Source of the DNA: Paramecium tetraurelia
Taxonomy: Eukaryota > Ciliophora > Oligohymenophorea > Peniculida > Parameciidae
Direction: 5' to 3'
Assembly: GCF_000165425.1 (NCBI RefSeq)
Contig: NW_001799648.1
Coordinates: forward strand, 264,796-328,795
Length of the DNA stretch: 64,000 bases
The notes below the pieces were generated by a model. That model was not told the DNA's origin. It saw only the letters and a program-made list of their open reading frames with translations, and did no database searches. Within the stretch, counting starts at the first letter, position 1. Each line of letters begins with the position of its first letter. Made by a program: the position numbers and the translations under genes. Positions 1 to 11,020 of the stretch are shown here, piece after piece.

Positions 1-401
1 CAAATTTTGATACCTTAGGATTAGTTATTTCTAGTTTTCCTGTATGTTAAATAGGAATATTTGAAGGTCTATGGGAATAATCAATACTATTAATTTAGCT
101 TTGATCTTTCAGATCAATGGATGATAGGTTCAAGAGATTTTATTGAAAATTTTACTAAATAGGCAGAGATTATTGTTATTTAATTTTAGTAGTAGGTACT
201 TATTATGAAAATTTCTCTATTATTTCATCAGCTTACTTTTATGCTACTTCAATTTCTTTTAGCAGAGATTAAAATTAACTTTATAGGCTGTCTTAATCCG
301 CAAATACTTTTTCTATCTTAACAATCAACATGCTTTCTTATTCTCTTTAATTTTATAAGAGTTATTTTTGTATATCTTATATTTTTAATTCCATTTATTG
401 A
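1..401 (+). CDS. 3' end of a probable polytopic membrane protein (partial)
   Basis: The 5' end lies outside the window. The last exon reads openly in the ciliate code from about 150 to a TGA at 399-401. It is rich in Phe, Ile, Tyr, Leu and Ser with a hydrophobic tail, as in a multi-pass protein. Upstream, two other frames look coding in turn (about 3-66 and 105-180), so one or two short introns must lie between 60 and 180; I could not place them uniquely. A 32-nt GT...TAG candidate spans 67-98. No family motif was recognised, and transporter or ATPase assignments would be guesses. Confidence 0.4.
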
Positions 402-726
402 AATTTGTTGTCTAAGAATTCTTTAAAAAATCCCGTTAATTCTTCAAACATGAAAATTATAATAAATAATTAATTAAAAATATATTATCACTAAAATTAA
501 AACTGATCCATTCTTATTTGCTATTAATGAATAATATTAAAGGGTAAGAATTTTTTCTTGAGTTAATATAAGGAACGCAATTAATTAATAGAAATTATTA
601 TAATTTCTAGAAATTTAAAATACGTATAAGATGTAAAAGCAATATGAAAATGAGAATATTGTTATACAGGTTATAGTTAGCACAGATTACCATTTGTTTA
701 AGTTTTCAATTTTATTATCAAAATTA
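402..726. other. intergenic spacer
   Basis: AT-rich spacer between the tail-to-head neighbours. No long open frame, RNA gene or repeat was recognised. It should hold the promoter of the gene starting at 727. Confidence 0.5.
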
Positions 727-1877
727 ATGATTAAATTATATATTATTCTTAATTCATTATTTGCATTAGTATTAAACCAATAGGTCTGTCCAGAGGATGA
801 ATATAGGTTCAAAAATGAATGCATACCAAAATCATGTTAGTAATATATTGAAAAGATTACATCAAAAAAGAAGCCAAGTGGAAAAAGATTTTTGTCATTG
901 GACATGAATGGAAAAGTGATGAAGGAAAAAGATGATTACAGAATTGAAATCGAATTTAATGATGAACTCGTTGGAATTTTTAATAGAGATAATAATCAAT
1001 CCTGTATAACAGATCAATTGTATCGACATGAAATGAATTATGTACATGATAATAAAGATGATACTGCCATTGTTAGTTCCTTTGATTAAAAAAGGAGGAA
1101 ATGGAGTTTCTTGATTGGGTATTGATTTAATTAATAATTAGTGATTTAAGTAATAAGCTGTACTAGGATAAATAATCAGATAAGACAATATATAATGGAT
1201 TTTACACAATAAATTATTTTGTCAAAGATTATGTAATTTTATAATACATGTTTGATTTTCAAATTGTACTTGATAATAATTAAAAAATGATCGAGACTCA
1301 CTTTAATGATTAACTGTTGGATGACTAGGTCTCATGTAATTAATTTGGAACATGTGTATAAAAAATTTATACAGAAATATCATTTTGTAAGGATAAAGAT
1401 TGCACGGAGGTAGCAGCAGAGCCTAATATCACAGTGAATACTCCAGTTTATTTGATAAGCGAGATAAAGGATGAGGGATTTTTGGATTGGTACACACATG
1501 ACTTAGAGTTAACTTTTTACAGCTACTAATTAGTTAAGAAGTTTAGACCAGTTTTTGAATAGCATAATCCTGGAAAGACAATTTTTAAATTAGTTGTCCC
1601 ATTTATAGCAGACAAAGGCTCCCTTTATGTGTCAGCTAAATTAACAAAAAATAGTTATTGGAGAAGAGTATTGGAAGATGAGATTGGAACTTCCTTAGCT
1701 ATTAGCATTTATTAGGATGCACCGTGTATTAAAAAGGGCTCAAATAATTAGTGTCCAAGTTAAGAATTAATAGAGAAAACAAATTAATTGGATTGCGGAT
1801 GTGTTGATATAATGTATTGCGATGGAATAGATATATTCAATGCCATGATGCTTATATTGATTTTATTGATAATTTGA
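727..1877 (+). CDS. secreted or GPI-anchored cysteine-containing surface protein, unknown function
   Basis: 375 residues after removal of one 23-nt intron (1119-1141, GTATTG...TAG). The N-terminus is a typical signal peptide (MIKLYIILNSLFALV) and the extreme C-terminus is a short hydrophobic tail (MMLILILLII) with no charged cytoplasmic end. That is the layout of a GPI-attachment signal, although a single membrane anchor is possible. The mature part has about a dozen cysteines, some in pairs such as CGC, and several N-glycosylation sequons. No family was recognised. Frame and intron length fit exactly (376 codons including stop). The adenylate kinase-like gene starts 30 bp downstream on the same strand. 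Confidence 0.7.
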
Positions 1878-1907
1878 ATTCGTCGTAAAAATTTATATAT
1901 TAAATAA

Positions 1908-3247
1908 ATGAACACAAGTGAATTGGTCGAGTATCAATAAAAGGTAGAGGCTTACATAAAAGAGCACAAAATGACTGATTTATTTGAAAATCTTACTAGA
2001 TTGTTAGTGCTTTCGAGACCTTAGGATCCTATGACATTCTTGATAGATATTCTTGAAAATAGAAGAATGCAACGGCTTATCCTAGTAGCAGGAGTAGTTG
2101 CCACAACTAGATAAGAAATAGTAGTATCCCTTGCGAATATGTTCAATTACAAAGTTATAACAGTAGATGATCACTTTAAATCTCATTGGATAAATGATGA
2201 TTAAGTAAATCAATACATTCATGCAGAACTGAAAAAGACAGAGAAACACTTCAGAGGTGTCGTGATATCTGGTTATCCCAACAACATTACGCAAGCATAT
2301 TATTTGTAGTCATTGGGAATCATACCAGAGAGGTAGAATATGCCATTATTTTAGGTTCTTTTATTTGGAGAGTGATCCAGATTTTTGCAGATAGTACTAT
2401 GAATAAATATCAGAATCACAAGAAGAAGTGACGAAGGCATTGACTAGGGATAGATTGAATAAGAAGGATTTGGAGTATATCTACGGATCCTATATGGACA
2501 TATTTAATACATCTAAGAGGACCAAAGAAGACATTATTGAAAATATCAAATAGATTATTCGTTTGAGAGATAGAAAGTTTCCACCTCTTCGTTATCCAAG
2601 GGTAGCGATTATAAGACCTCCTGGATTAAAAGAAAGAGCAAATTAATTAGCATAAATATTTAGTAAAAGATATGGTTTGGTTTAACTTATTACATTTGAT
2701 ATGATCCAGCAATAAATTCAAAACAAAGGAGCTTTGGGTCCTTTAATCTATAGTACACTTCAAAAGGAAGGAGAAATACCTAATGATATTATGAATAGCA
2801 TTGTCTACACAGAACTTCTATCAACAGAGTCCAGAACTAAGGGATGGGTTTTAGAGGGATTTCCTAAGAATGAAGCTTAATTGAAGTTTTTGGAGGCACA
2901 AAATGTGAATTTATTTGTAATCTTGAATGAAGATGAAGATGTCTTAATTAACAAGTCTAAATAGCTGAAGATTGATCCTGTTACTAAAATAAAATACGAG
3001 AAGGTGCCATTAAATAATAAACCATTATTAGACAGATTACAAAATTATTAGGTAATTGAATAAGCTAATTTAGATTCATAATGAACAATTGTTAAAGTCT
3101 AGGATATCTAAATATTAGGCATATGTAAAATTGATTGAATAGAAATTTGGTGAACGAGTGTAGGTGTTCAAATTAGAAAAGGATTCAACCGAGAATATCA
3201 TTAGAGTGACAGATGTATTTTTGAATAATCCAAAAATTTATAATTGA
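1908..3247 (+). CDS. adenylate kinase 8-like protein with two degenerate kinase domains
   Basis: 431 residues with 22-nt introns at 2333-2354 and 3052-3073. Residues 1-50 resemble an RIIa/DPY-30-type docking helix with the phrase LVLSRPQDPMTFLIDIL, as in AK8. Two NMP-kinase-like domains follow (about 60-185 and 225-430). The first keeps the GYP box expected after the NMP-binding region, and the second has a matching GFP. AK8 is known as a ciliary/axonemal phosphotransfer protein. Both P-loops look abnormal: the first reads AGVVATTRQE where GxPxSGKTT is expected, and the second reads RPPGLKERAN. Nucleotide binding may therefore be impaired. Family assignment is firm from overall pattern; activity is inference. 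It converges on the S49 homologue, stops 21 bp apart. Confidence 0.8.
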
Positions 3248-3267
3248 TAGATTAAATTTATTTGTGC

Positions 3268-4248
3268 TCAATATTTATTAGAATTTATAATAAAGTCATT
3301 CAGATAATCCATCATCAAATCATATGCACTCTATTAAATATCAATGTTATTTAGTGCATTAGTCAATAATTCACTAATCTATTCTTATATGTCATGATAA
3401 GCATTTTCATTAACAAAATATTAGCAATTGTTCTCAAATTTGGTAAGCAGATTTTCAATTGCCAAATGTAATTATCCTTAGACAATAATCATTGAACTTT
3501 CATCTTTATAAAGTGTCAACTCTCTGAATTTGTACTTTGGATATTTCTTTGCCAAAACTTCATCAAAAGTACAAATATCATCAATTAATCCATTCTCAAG
3601 TGCTTATTACGCTGTATAAATCTTGCTTTCCTCAAATTTCTTTATCTTACCTGCTCTATTCTATTTTATCTGATCTAATGCGAATTGAAATTCAGTTTGA
3701 ACTTCTTTATTTACAAATTGCAATTATTTTTCACTCACTTTAGTAAATGCATCTAATAAAATGGTTTCTCTTCTACTCTTTCTATAATTAATTTTGAAAT
3801 TTTCAAGCACATTCTAAAATCCAATGGACCTCTTAGATGGTTAAACTTCTCCGATTAAAGAGAATGGATCTATAATTTTAAATCTTCATTACTTGCATAC
3901 ACTTCTGTACCACAACTTGCTAAGTAGTATGCTGATCCTAAGGCATAGCAATCGATAAATGTGTAAAATGGAGCATCTAAATTTTATGCAGCCTACTGGA
4001 AAGCTTCTGCTACAATTTATGCTTATGTTATATCCCCATAGGCTATAATGATATTGATGTATCGAACCTGAGTTGATTGACAGCATTAAGACTTTGGGTT
4101 TTTCTTAAATATGTTTCCTTAATTAGAATAAGATTTTGGTAGCAGATGATTGGGTCATTGCCTTTGAAAATACAAAGTGAAATATTTCTCTTTTAGGCCT
4201 CCACGGTTTGAGCATAAAGCGAACGCTATTGTAAAGAAATGTACTCAT
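3268..4248 (-). CDS. S49 family (SppA/SohB-like) peptidase homologue
   Basis: 310 residues; introns 4043-4067 (25 nt) and 3870-3892 (23 nt) keep the frame exactly. The centre has the S49 core: a beta-strand and helix reading FIDCYALGSAYYLASCG, then a loop containing SKRSIGFQNVLENF that matches the GSIGv...l.nl segment of SppA. In SppA the nucleophile lies in the SGGYY motif. Here the order is GSAYY, so the serine is moved by one position. The protein is short (one S49 domain, SohB size) and has no clear signal peptide or membrane segment. It may be a soluble, possibly organellar or inactive, member. The next gene upstream on the same strand ends 23 bp away. Confidence 0.7.
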
Positions 4249-4271
4249 TAATTAGATTATAATATAATTAT

Positions 4272-5569
4272 TCAAAGAATCCCAAAGAATTTTCGAGTTG
4301 CCTACTTTTTGGTTTCACTTTAACTCTCCTTGATTATTTCATTAGTCAAATCATAAAGGTTGTGGATATCCTTTTACATTTCCATTAGATTTTTGTATAG
4401 ATTCTAATATTCTTCATAAAATTCTGGGATTTCATTCAAGGTAATGTTCTAAATTGAGTAAGAATTGTTACATTTAACTATTTCTGGTTGAATTTCAATT
4501 TATATTTCTTTGATTGTTCATAGAACTTTGATTTGCGTTGAAGATCTTGTATTTTCATTTTAATCATTTACAAATTGACATAATTTTAATGGGCATCCAT
4601 ATTGAAAACACCATTTTGAGATAATTCCTATGTACAGTATGATAAAAAGTGATTACATTTTGTGAATTTTTGATTGTGTCTAGACGTTCTTTACTTAGAT
4701 CTTGAAATTCTTGATGATTGATATTTAATTTGTGATAATCCAATTTTTCAATAAATTAGAGAGTTGACTCATAAGTAGTAAAATAGTATTCATCTTCTCC
4801 GGTAATTCTTTTGGGGGATCTATAATAACTCACAAACAAAATATTAGAATAAGCTTTTTATGGTTGGGCCTTGAGAGTGGCATATATTAATACAGGTAAC
4901 AAGTTGTCAGCCCCAGTTGGTTGATTATTGGCCATTTGATTGACAATAGCTAAGTAATTGTTATATGATATTACCACTTGTTTGTTTGCCTGCATTGACA
5001 ATACAATTGAGTTTTTCTTTTGGAGTTTCTACTTTATCAATTTTAGATATTACTAATAATTTATATTCACTATCTTACAATCAACTACTTGGTTAAACAT
5101 TTTATGCTTTTCAATGTTTTCATCGATTTCAAGATGTTTAGCTTGAACAAATGAATATGCTTTCATAGAAAATTCAATTTCTCTATCTTTGACTGGATCG
5201 ATTGAGATCAATCTTAAAATAAGAAGAAATCAAAGTACTTAGAACAAAGTGGTTTCATAACAAGTTTTTCAATGGCCTCTCCATTTTCCCTCAGAAATTC
5301 ATCCGACTCTTTCCATAAGTCCTGAAATTCATCTTCAAAGTCGCTTATTTTTTGTTATACAATGTTAGGTAAGGAATCAAATGGCATTTTGTTTTGTTAC
5401 ACATCTCGAATGAAACTTAACTTTAATGCATGCACAATAGCTACTTAATAATTTTTTATTTGAGCGTAGCTGATTCTGTTCTTTTCATTTTATCCGATAC
5501 GGTTGGTTCCACCCTTCTGGATTATTCAAAAGACTATTCTGATTCGTCAATCAAAGTTGATTAATCCAT
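4272..5569 (-). CDS. VPS9-domain Rab5-type guanine nucleotide exchange factor
   Basis: 379 residues once six introns are removed: 5416-5444, 5213-5238, 5053-5078, 4950-4974, 4628-4656 and 4449-4471 (29, 26, 26, 25, 29 and 23 nt). The VPS9 domain occupies roughly residues 110-250, with the signature GADNLLPVLIYATLKAQP followed by Y..T.YES...F(I)EKLD. VPS9 domains load GTP on Rab5/Rab21-type GTPases for early endosome fusion. The N-terminus is a helical region (about residues 40-110) like the bundle that precedes VPS9 in Rabex-5. The C-terminal 110 residues are charged coiled coil. No zinc finger, RA or SH2 domain is present. The stop lies 23 bp from the start of the S49 homologue on the same strand. 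Confidence 0.85.
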
Positions 5570-5670
5570 TACGTGTAAATAATTTAATTATCTCGATTGT
5601 CAATAGGAATTATTACTATATATAAAAATGACTTAGCAAAAATGTATTATATTATGGTAAATATGAGTAT

Positions 5671-8079
5671 TCATTTAATCACACAAGGTCGATATTGCAA
5701 ATTGAGTTCCTTCAGCAATTCAATGGAGCAGTAACATATAGGTGTTTTTCCTTCATTATTCAATTTATCAATATCTGCTCCATTGGAAACAAATAGATTG
5801 ATGATCACAATGTTGCCTGATGCAAAAGCAGCAAAAGTGGGAGTCTCTCCATCTTTGCATGGCATATTGACATCAGCACCATTAATGAGTAGAAAATTGC
5901 AGAATAGAACACTTTGTTATTTGGCAGCATAATACAAAGGACAGTACATGTCAACATCATAGCAATTCACATCACTTGCTTCAAATATGAATCCTGAATG
6001 ATCCATCCATAATGTGTTGTTGACTTTCAAAGCCAAAAACAATTTCCTTTATTTCAATTTCAATTATATCATAGTTTTTGGAATGACCACTTTTGAATAA
6101 TCAATCTGTGGCTTTTTTATTGTTTTCTTTCTATATTACTAATGTTGCAAAGCAACCTTTAGACTTTTATAGCATTCTTCAACATCAATTTATTTTCTTT
6201 TCTCATTCAGTTTCTAGACCAGTCTATAGAACTTAGCTGGCTGAGGAGTTAGAAATTTCTTTTGGGAAACAGCTCTTTCAAATCTTTTCTTGGAGATATA
6301 GGCTTTGAATGCTTTCTTAATTTTATTAGCTGCAGCCAATTCAATTTCAGGAGTGATCCACTTGTTACCATAAGGTAATGTAGTATCACTTTCTTCAATA
6401 GTAAGTGATTGATGTGCATAGGGTCTTTGTCGAACAGGTCCTCCTGAATAAAATTAAGAGAAATTCTGTTTGTTCTTTTCATAATCCTTCTTTTTCAATT
6501 TGAGTATGTAATCCTATACTTTAGTTGGATTAGATTGATTAGTGTGCAAATCAGGCTAAGATTTAATTATTACTTTAGAACTGGGATGTGTTTTTCTCAT
6601 GACTACTTTGAGTGTTAGACTTTCTGTTTTAGATGGGAAGATGGGTTTATTTGTATCACTGGTAGTAGCTAATTTCTTCTCTCTCTTTTCTCTTTTCTAA
6701 ATATATATATATGATACTTTTCTTTCTAGTATGGACATCATAATATCTTTGAATTTCCAAACCAGAGGATTTGCAATAGGATTGCCTCTTCTATATTCTT
6801 AATAGAAGATCTTATATTTATCAGTGTTTTCCTTCAAAGTGTCTTTTCTGTCCTCCTTCATTTCTCTGAGCATTTTCAGAAATTTGAACTATAATAGTAG
6901 TGATTCAGATGTACTTTTAATTTCTTAATATCCGCTTTATTGGTTTGCTGAATGTTAATTTCTGATTTCTCCTTCTCCTTTGCCTTTTGATTAACTTTTA
7001 AGTAGAGATGTCTACTCTAATTCATTTCCTTGGATATTCTATAGTATTGATTTAAGATGTTCTCAGCAATTGTCAATTCGATATCACTAATCACATCTGA
7101 GTCCAATTAATTGATTACTGTTTATAGCAATCTGAAAATAGATAATCACATACTTTTTATTCGAACACTTATTCAAGAGATTGCTGGTGTTGACCAAATA
7201 CAACAACTCTTCTTCCGTCATGGCTTATTGAGTATCGTACTTAAGCAGGAGTTCTTCTCTTCTTTATTGATCCTATTTGTCTTTGTCATGAGTTATTATG
7301 TACTCGCCCATTCCAATAGTATTAAATGAATTGCTATTAACCAACATACCCAATCTATGCTTTGCTGAGTTCCTTTTTACTTTGAAATCGGTTTCTTTTT
7401 CATTAGACCATTAGATGTTTGTGGTCACTTTGGTTAGTTTCTTGACTTTGTGTAATAAATTGTTTAATTCATCAATAATGGATTGCATATCAGGTTTTTT
7501 ATAGGCTATGTTGGTAACATTATCAGACGAATATATTTTCTTGGTATTTTCCTTGGAATTCAGAATTTCAATCAATGCAAATTTGAGTTTCTTCTTGAGA
7601 CTTCTAAATTTAGTGTGTATTTCAACCCAATTGAATATGTTTAGATTATTTTCATTTTCATGAATCACTTTAGTTTTAGTGCGTTGAAGTTCTCTTTACT
7701 CCATTTTGATTTTCCATTATCTCAATTATTCAACCACTTAATTTTAGAGCTGTTTTATTATGAAATCCTCTCGCTCCTATTGAGAACCAAGACTTTAAAC
7801 CTTATAGAAGGATATGCCTAATTCCAAAGCTATGCGAACACATTCATTTCTATCGGACAACTCATTACAACGAGTTACCAGATAATGGACTCTCTCAACA
7901 AAAGTATCCAGAAATGAAACCATTGGCATTCCATCACCAATTGTCGATTTGAGACTTTTTAATGTGGAATTGTGAGCAGTACTAATTTGACTCATGGAAT
8001 GTCGTTTCTGGTTAAATAGTTTCAATTTTGCATCAAATTGTTGGACAGAAGTCAATCCCAAAAATATGTCATCTGTCAT
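5671..8079 (-). CDS. IQ-motif and ankyrin-repeat protein
   Basis: 786 residues with introns 7132-7153 (22 nt) and 6889-6914 (26 nt). A further 21-nt GTATC...TTTAG segment at 6697-6717 could be an in-frame intron without a stop. The first 560 residues are charged and helical. An IQ-like calmodulin/EF-hand-binding helix (IKKAFKAYISKKRFERA) lies near residue 570. The C-terminal 110 residues hold two or three ankyrin repeats, seen in YCPLYYAAKQQSVLFCNFLL and INGADVNMPCKDGETP. Such proteins are usually scaffolds, often ciliary or cortical. The ATG at 8079 is 32 bp from the divergent ATG at 8112, so both promoters must share or overlap that spacer. The last ankyrin repeat ends only a few residues before the stop. 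Confidence 0.8.
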
Positions 8080-8111
8080 AATAATTAGCGTTAAAATATA
8101 ATATTTATATA

Positions 8112-8839
8112 ATGAAATCTGATTCCTAACATGATAATGGAACTTTATAATAATTGGGTCGTTTGAGAATACCAAAAGTACTCTTCTTACCAGGTGAACC
8201 AATGGCCAAGAAGAGAGTCTCCTCCCTTCCATCCAGTCCTGTGAAGGGTATTCCAAATTAAGCAGATGTCCAAGAGAAACTGAGAATACTTGAGGCGGAA
8301 AGGGAGGCAAAACAGAAGTTGCAAGAACAAGAAATGCTTGAAAGGGGCAAACGATGTTCATTCAATAGATAAGCTCACATCATAAACAAGTTGCATAATG
8401 TCGAATAGTAGTTAGACAGGTGGAAGAAGACCAGACATAACATTGAATTGTAAGTCATTGTAGTTACAAAAAGCGTCAACAAAACCAAGATGAGTTAGAT
8501 GTTTGAATCTCATTAAAAGACTGGACTCGAATTTCACCGTCCAATTTAGTAAAGAAATAAGAGTTATTCCGAATTTGAGCATAGAAGCAGTGGAGCCTAA
8601 TTTAATCCTGAGCTTTTTTAAAGAAAGAAGGACAGAGAGAGAGAACGATCTTAATTGGTAAATTAGACAAGATATCGAAATAATGTAAGTTAGGTATTGA
8701 TAATCTAATATCTCAGATCGATAGGAATGTAAGAGTTATGCAGAAAAAGTATAGAACTGAAAAAAAGTGTTTTGCACTCAGAAAGCCCTTTTATAATATT
8801 AATGATATTAAAAATTATTCTCACTTCTTATTATTTTGA
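8112..8839 (+). CDS. basic, charged helical protein of unknown function
   Basis: 223 residues with introns 8450-8473 (24 nt) and 8685-8716 (32 nt). The first is a multiple of three and contains no TGA in frame, so splicing there is supported only by its GTAAG...AAG borders. The protein is rich in Lys, Arg, Glu and Gln, with a short coiled-coil segment around residues 50-80 (LRILEAEREAKQKLQEQEML). No family was recognised. It is expressed divergently from the IQ/ankyrin gene. Confidence 0.6.
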
Positions 8840-9265
8840 TATTTTTAACTATTCCATATTAATAACAAATAGCTCTTGTTTTGTAAAATATGAGATCATT
8901 AAATTGTACTTATAATTTATTAATTTTATCCATATTCATTATGATATCTATAATTTATAGAATATATAGTTATGTAATCATCTAAATGTTATTTATTTAA
9001 TCATTTGATAATACTAGTTATATTATAAAATAATTAGAAGAAATGATAAAATTATTTCATAAAGAATTCACTTAAATATTGAGATATCTAAGAATGATTA
9101 ATCAAGCTAAACATTGCTGATATAGATAAGAGTAAAACAAAGATTTTATGATAACACAAAGTAGGGCATTATGTTTTATATTGGATCATAAGTCAAAAAT
9201 ACAAATTATTGGCTTATTAAAACATTAGAATAGCTGATCTGAATCTTTGAAAAGAGAATTAATTA
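8840..9265. other. intergenic or unresolved AT-rich stretch
   Basis: Very AT-rich. Short segments around 9090-9230 are open in the ciliate code, but no start, splice pattern or family supports a gene. Confidence 0.4.
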
Positions 9266-9846
9266 ATGTAAATTTCTAGATCCTTATTTTTACTTTTATG
9301 TAGTAGATATAATTAAATTATACAGTTTATATTTATTATTGTTCTCGTTGTTTAGTAGGATAGGAATTTATTTTGGTTTAGGATTGATATTGAATAATCA
9401 ATCTTGGGTAAATAATAATATGCTGTTGATTTGGCGATTAGATTAGAGTTTGAAGATATTTATATTGAGTAAGGGAGAGAATGTAGAGAATTGTATTTAC
9501 TTATCAAAGGCAAGGGATGCATTTTGAAGAAAGTTCAAAGAGATATTTTAGAAGCTTAAAATCATGGACAAGTTAATTACACAGTTGATTACTAGATTTC
9601 CCAATGAAGGTAGTGAATATGCCTGTAGCTAGCACTCCTATATTTGAATATCATCCTTTCATGAATATATATATATAAAATTTATTAATTCGATGGAATA
9701 GTATTTGACATTCTGGATAGGTTATGTGATCATTTATCAGAATCATTTAGATTTGAATTCTAACTGAAGTTGACGACTACTGTGGATATTTTCAGAAATG
9801 AAACGTTTAATAATGAGTAGAGAACCAAAGTCTTACGTTTAATATG
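9266..9846 (+). CDS. probable membrane or secreted protein; model incomplete
   Basis: From the ATG at 9266 an open frame of about 105 codons starts with a hydrophobic segment (FIFIIVLVV), then a soluble part reading IEQGRECRELYLLIKGKG, vaguely like a beta-roll or cyclic-nucleotide-type fold. The frame closes at a TGA near 9603. Coding-like sequence continues in other frames to a TGA at 9844-9846. A 26-nt GTTGATT...GAAG intron would join the first pair, but the second junction, beside an AT microsatellite at 9664-9680, could not be resolved. Alternatives are a decayed gene or a sequence error in the AT run. Confidence 0.35.
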
Positions 9847-9856
9847 AAAATTTAAA

Positions 9857-10486
9857 ATGAATAATTTTTTATTTTTAATGGCATATCAGCTTGATTTGTC
9901 CCAATCAAAATTTATTGTAGATGACACTCCTCAATTGAAGAGGGAACCTCCAGCGATATTCGCTAAGAAGGAGTCAACAGATTACTTTGATGTAAATTCT
10001 ACGATTTGTGAATGCAATGAGGAAATAGAACCTTATGCGTTTTAATTGAGATTCAAAGTTGAATTGAAGCAGGATCCAATTGTATAGACACAAGAAGAGA
10101 AGGAACTTTGTAATATGGGTTCGAGCTTCGGAGTCAATGATGGTGATAAAAACAATAATTTCGATAATCCTATTGATCACGTCAATCAAAATACTCAAGG
10201 TCCTAAAGACAATAATCAAATTCTTGGAGAAAGTAAATAAAGTTTTAATCATATTCAAAAACGGAATGTGCTTGTATAAACTAACAAATTAATGCTCAAA
10301 AACCAACAATAGTTATTTAAATATAACTAAAAATACGTCAATCATGCAGTTTATTAAGAAACTCTACTCAGTTTGAAGTAGAAATAAAGTCTGCAAAAAT
10401 TCGTAAGTAAAAAGAATAACAAAAATCGATTATTGAATTTACTCATACCATTGATTTTATTTATAATACTAATTATGTGTTTATGA
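9857..10486 (+). CDS. putative tail-anchored protein, unknown function
   Basis: 209 residues, no intron, from the ATG at 9857 to the TGA at 10484-10486. The C-terminus is one strongly hydrophobic segment (LLIPLILFIILIMCL) directly before the stop, preceded by a very basic, Gln-rich stretch, as in tail-anchored ER or vesicle proteins. The N-terminal half may form a beta-rich domain. The start is uncertain: the same frame is open upstream but for one TGA at 9844, only 10 bp before this ATG. This may therefore be the 3' exon of the preceding gene. No SNARE layers or MSP signature were found. Confidence 0.5.
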
Positions 10487-10502
10487 TTAATATATAATTA
10501 GA

Positions 10503-10926
10503 TCAGAATCTTAATACTCTGTCTTGGACATACAACATTTCGTATCTGGTGTTGTAATCCATGTCACCTGAAGGTTTGCATGCCAAATCCCAATAAGAAG
10601 TATTAAACACCTATTGATTATCGATTGATTGATACTTAGCAAGGATCTCCCAATAAGAAAGTATTCCAAATTAAAATGTAAGCAAACAAAACCCAGCCAC
10701 TTCTGTACATAAGATTCATGGCCATCACATGCATCTTATAAGTATAACTGTGATCCTCTTCCATTCCGATGCTATCTCCTGCTTATCTTAACACCAATGT
10801 CTTGAACAGCCCTCTTTCATAATTGTGATTCAATATCTTACTATCTACCAATTCCATGATAATATCCTGTCTAGTAAGTTGCTAACAATTTTGGATCATA
10901 TCTATTGATGTACTAATAGTAAGCAT
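10503..10926 (-). CDS. small single-pass membrane protein, possibly organellar
   Basis: 132 residues with a 25-nt intron at 10611-10635 (frame exact). A single hydrophobic helix (GWVLFAYILIW) lies near residue 85, flanked by a Met/His-rich polar part and a short C-terminal tail with two cysteines. The size and plan resemble accessory subunits of mitochondrial complexes, but this is only an impression and no family was recognised. The start at 10926 is the first ATG in the coding frame; a second frame with an ATG at 10960 is probably a shadow. Confidence 0.55.
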
Positions 10927-11020
10927 GCTTTGAACATGTCTTATAAAATCTCTTCTCCATTTTTATTAATATATATGAAATCCCCCCTTTCAATAATTAT
11001 TTATGTACTCAACACAATAG

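Noticed and set aside
4261-4340. Apparent frameshift inside one long S49-like gene
   Set aside because: Resolved as two tandem genes: the VPS9 protein ends at a TGA (4272-4274) and the S49 homologue starts at an ATG at 4248.
6692-6719. Frame-shifting intron in the IQ/ankyrin gene
   Set aside because: Recounting the AT microsatellite showed the frame is continuous. At most an in-frame 21-nt intron remains possible.
7795-8361. 188-residue open frame beginning at 8361 on the minus strand
   Set aside because: Only the part from 8079 is protein-like and continues into the IQ/ankyrin gene. The upstream half is the antisense of the gene at 8112.
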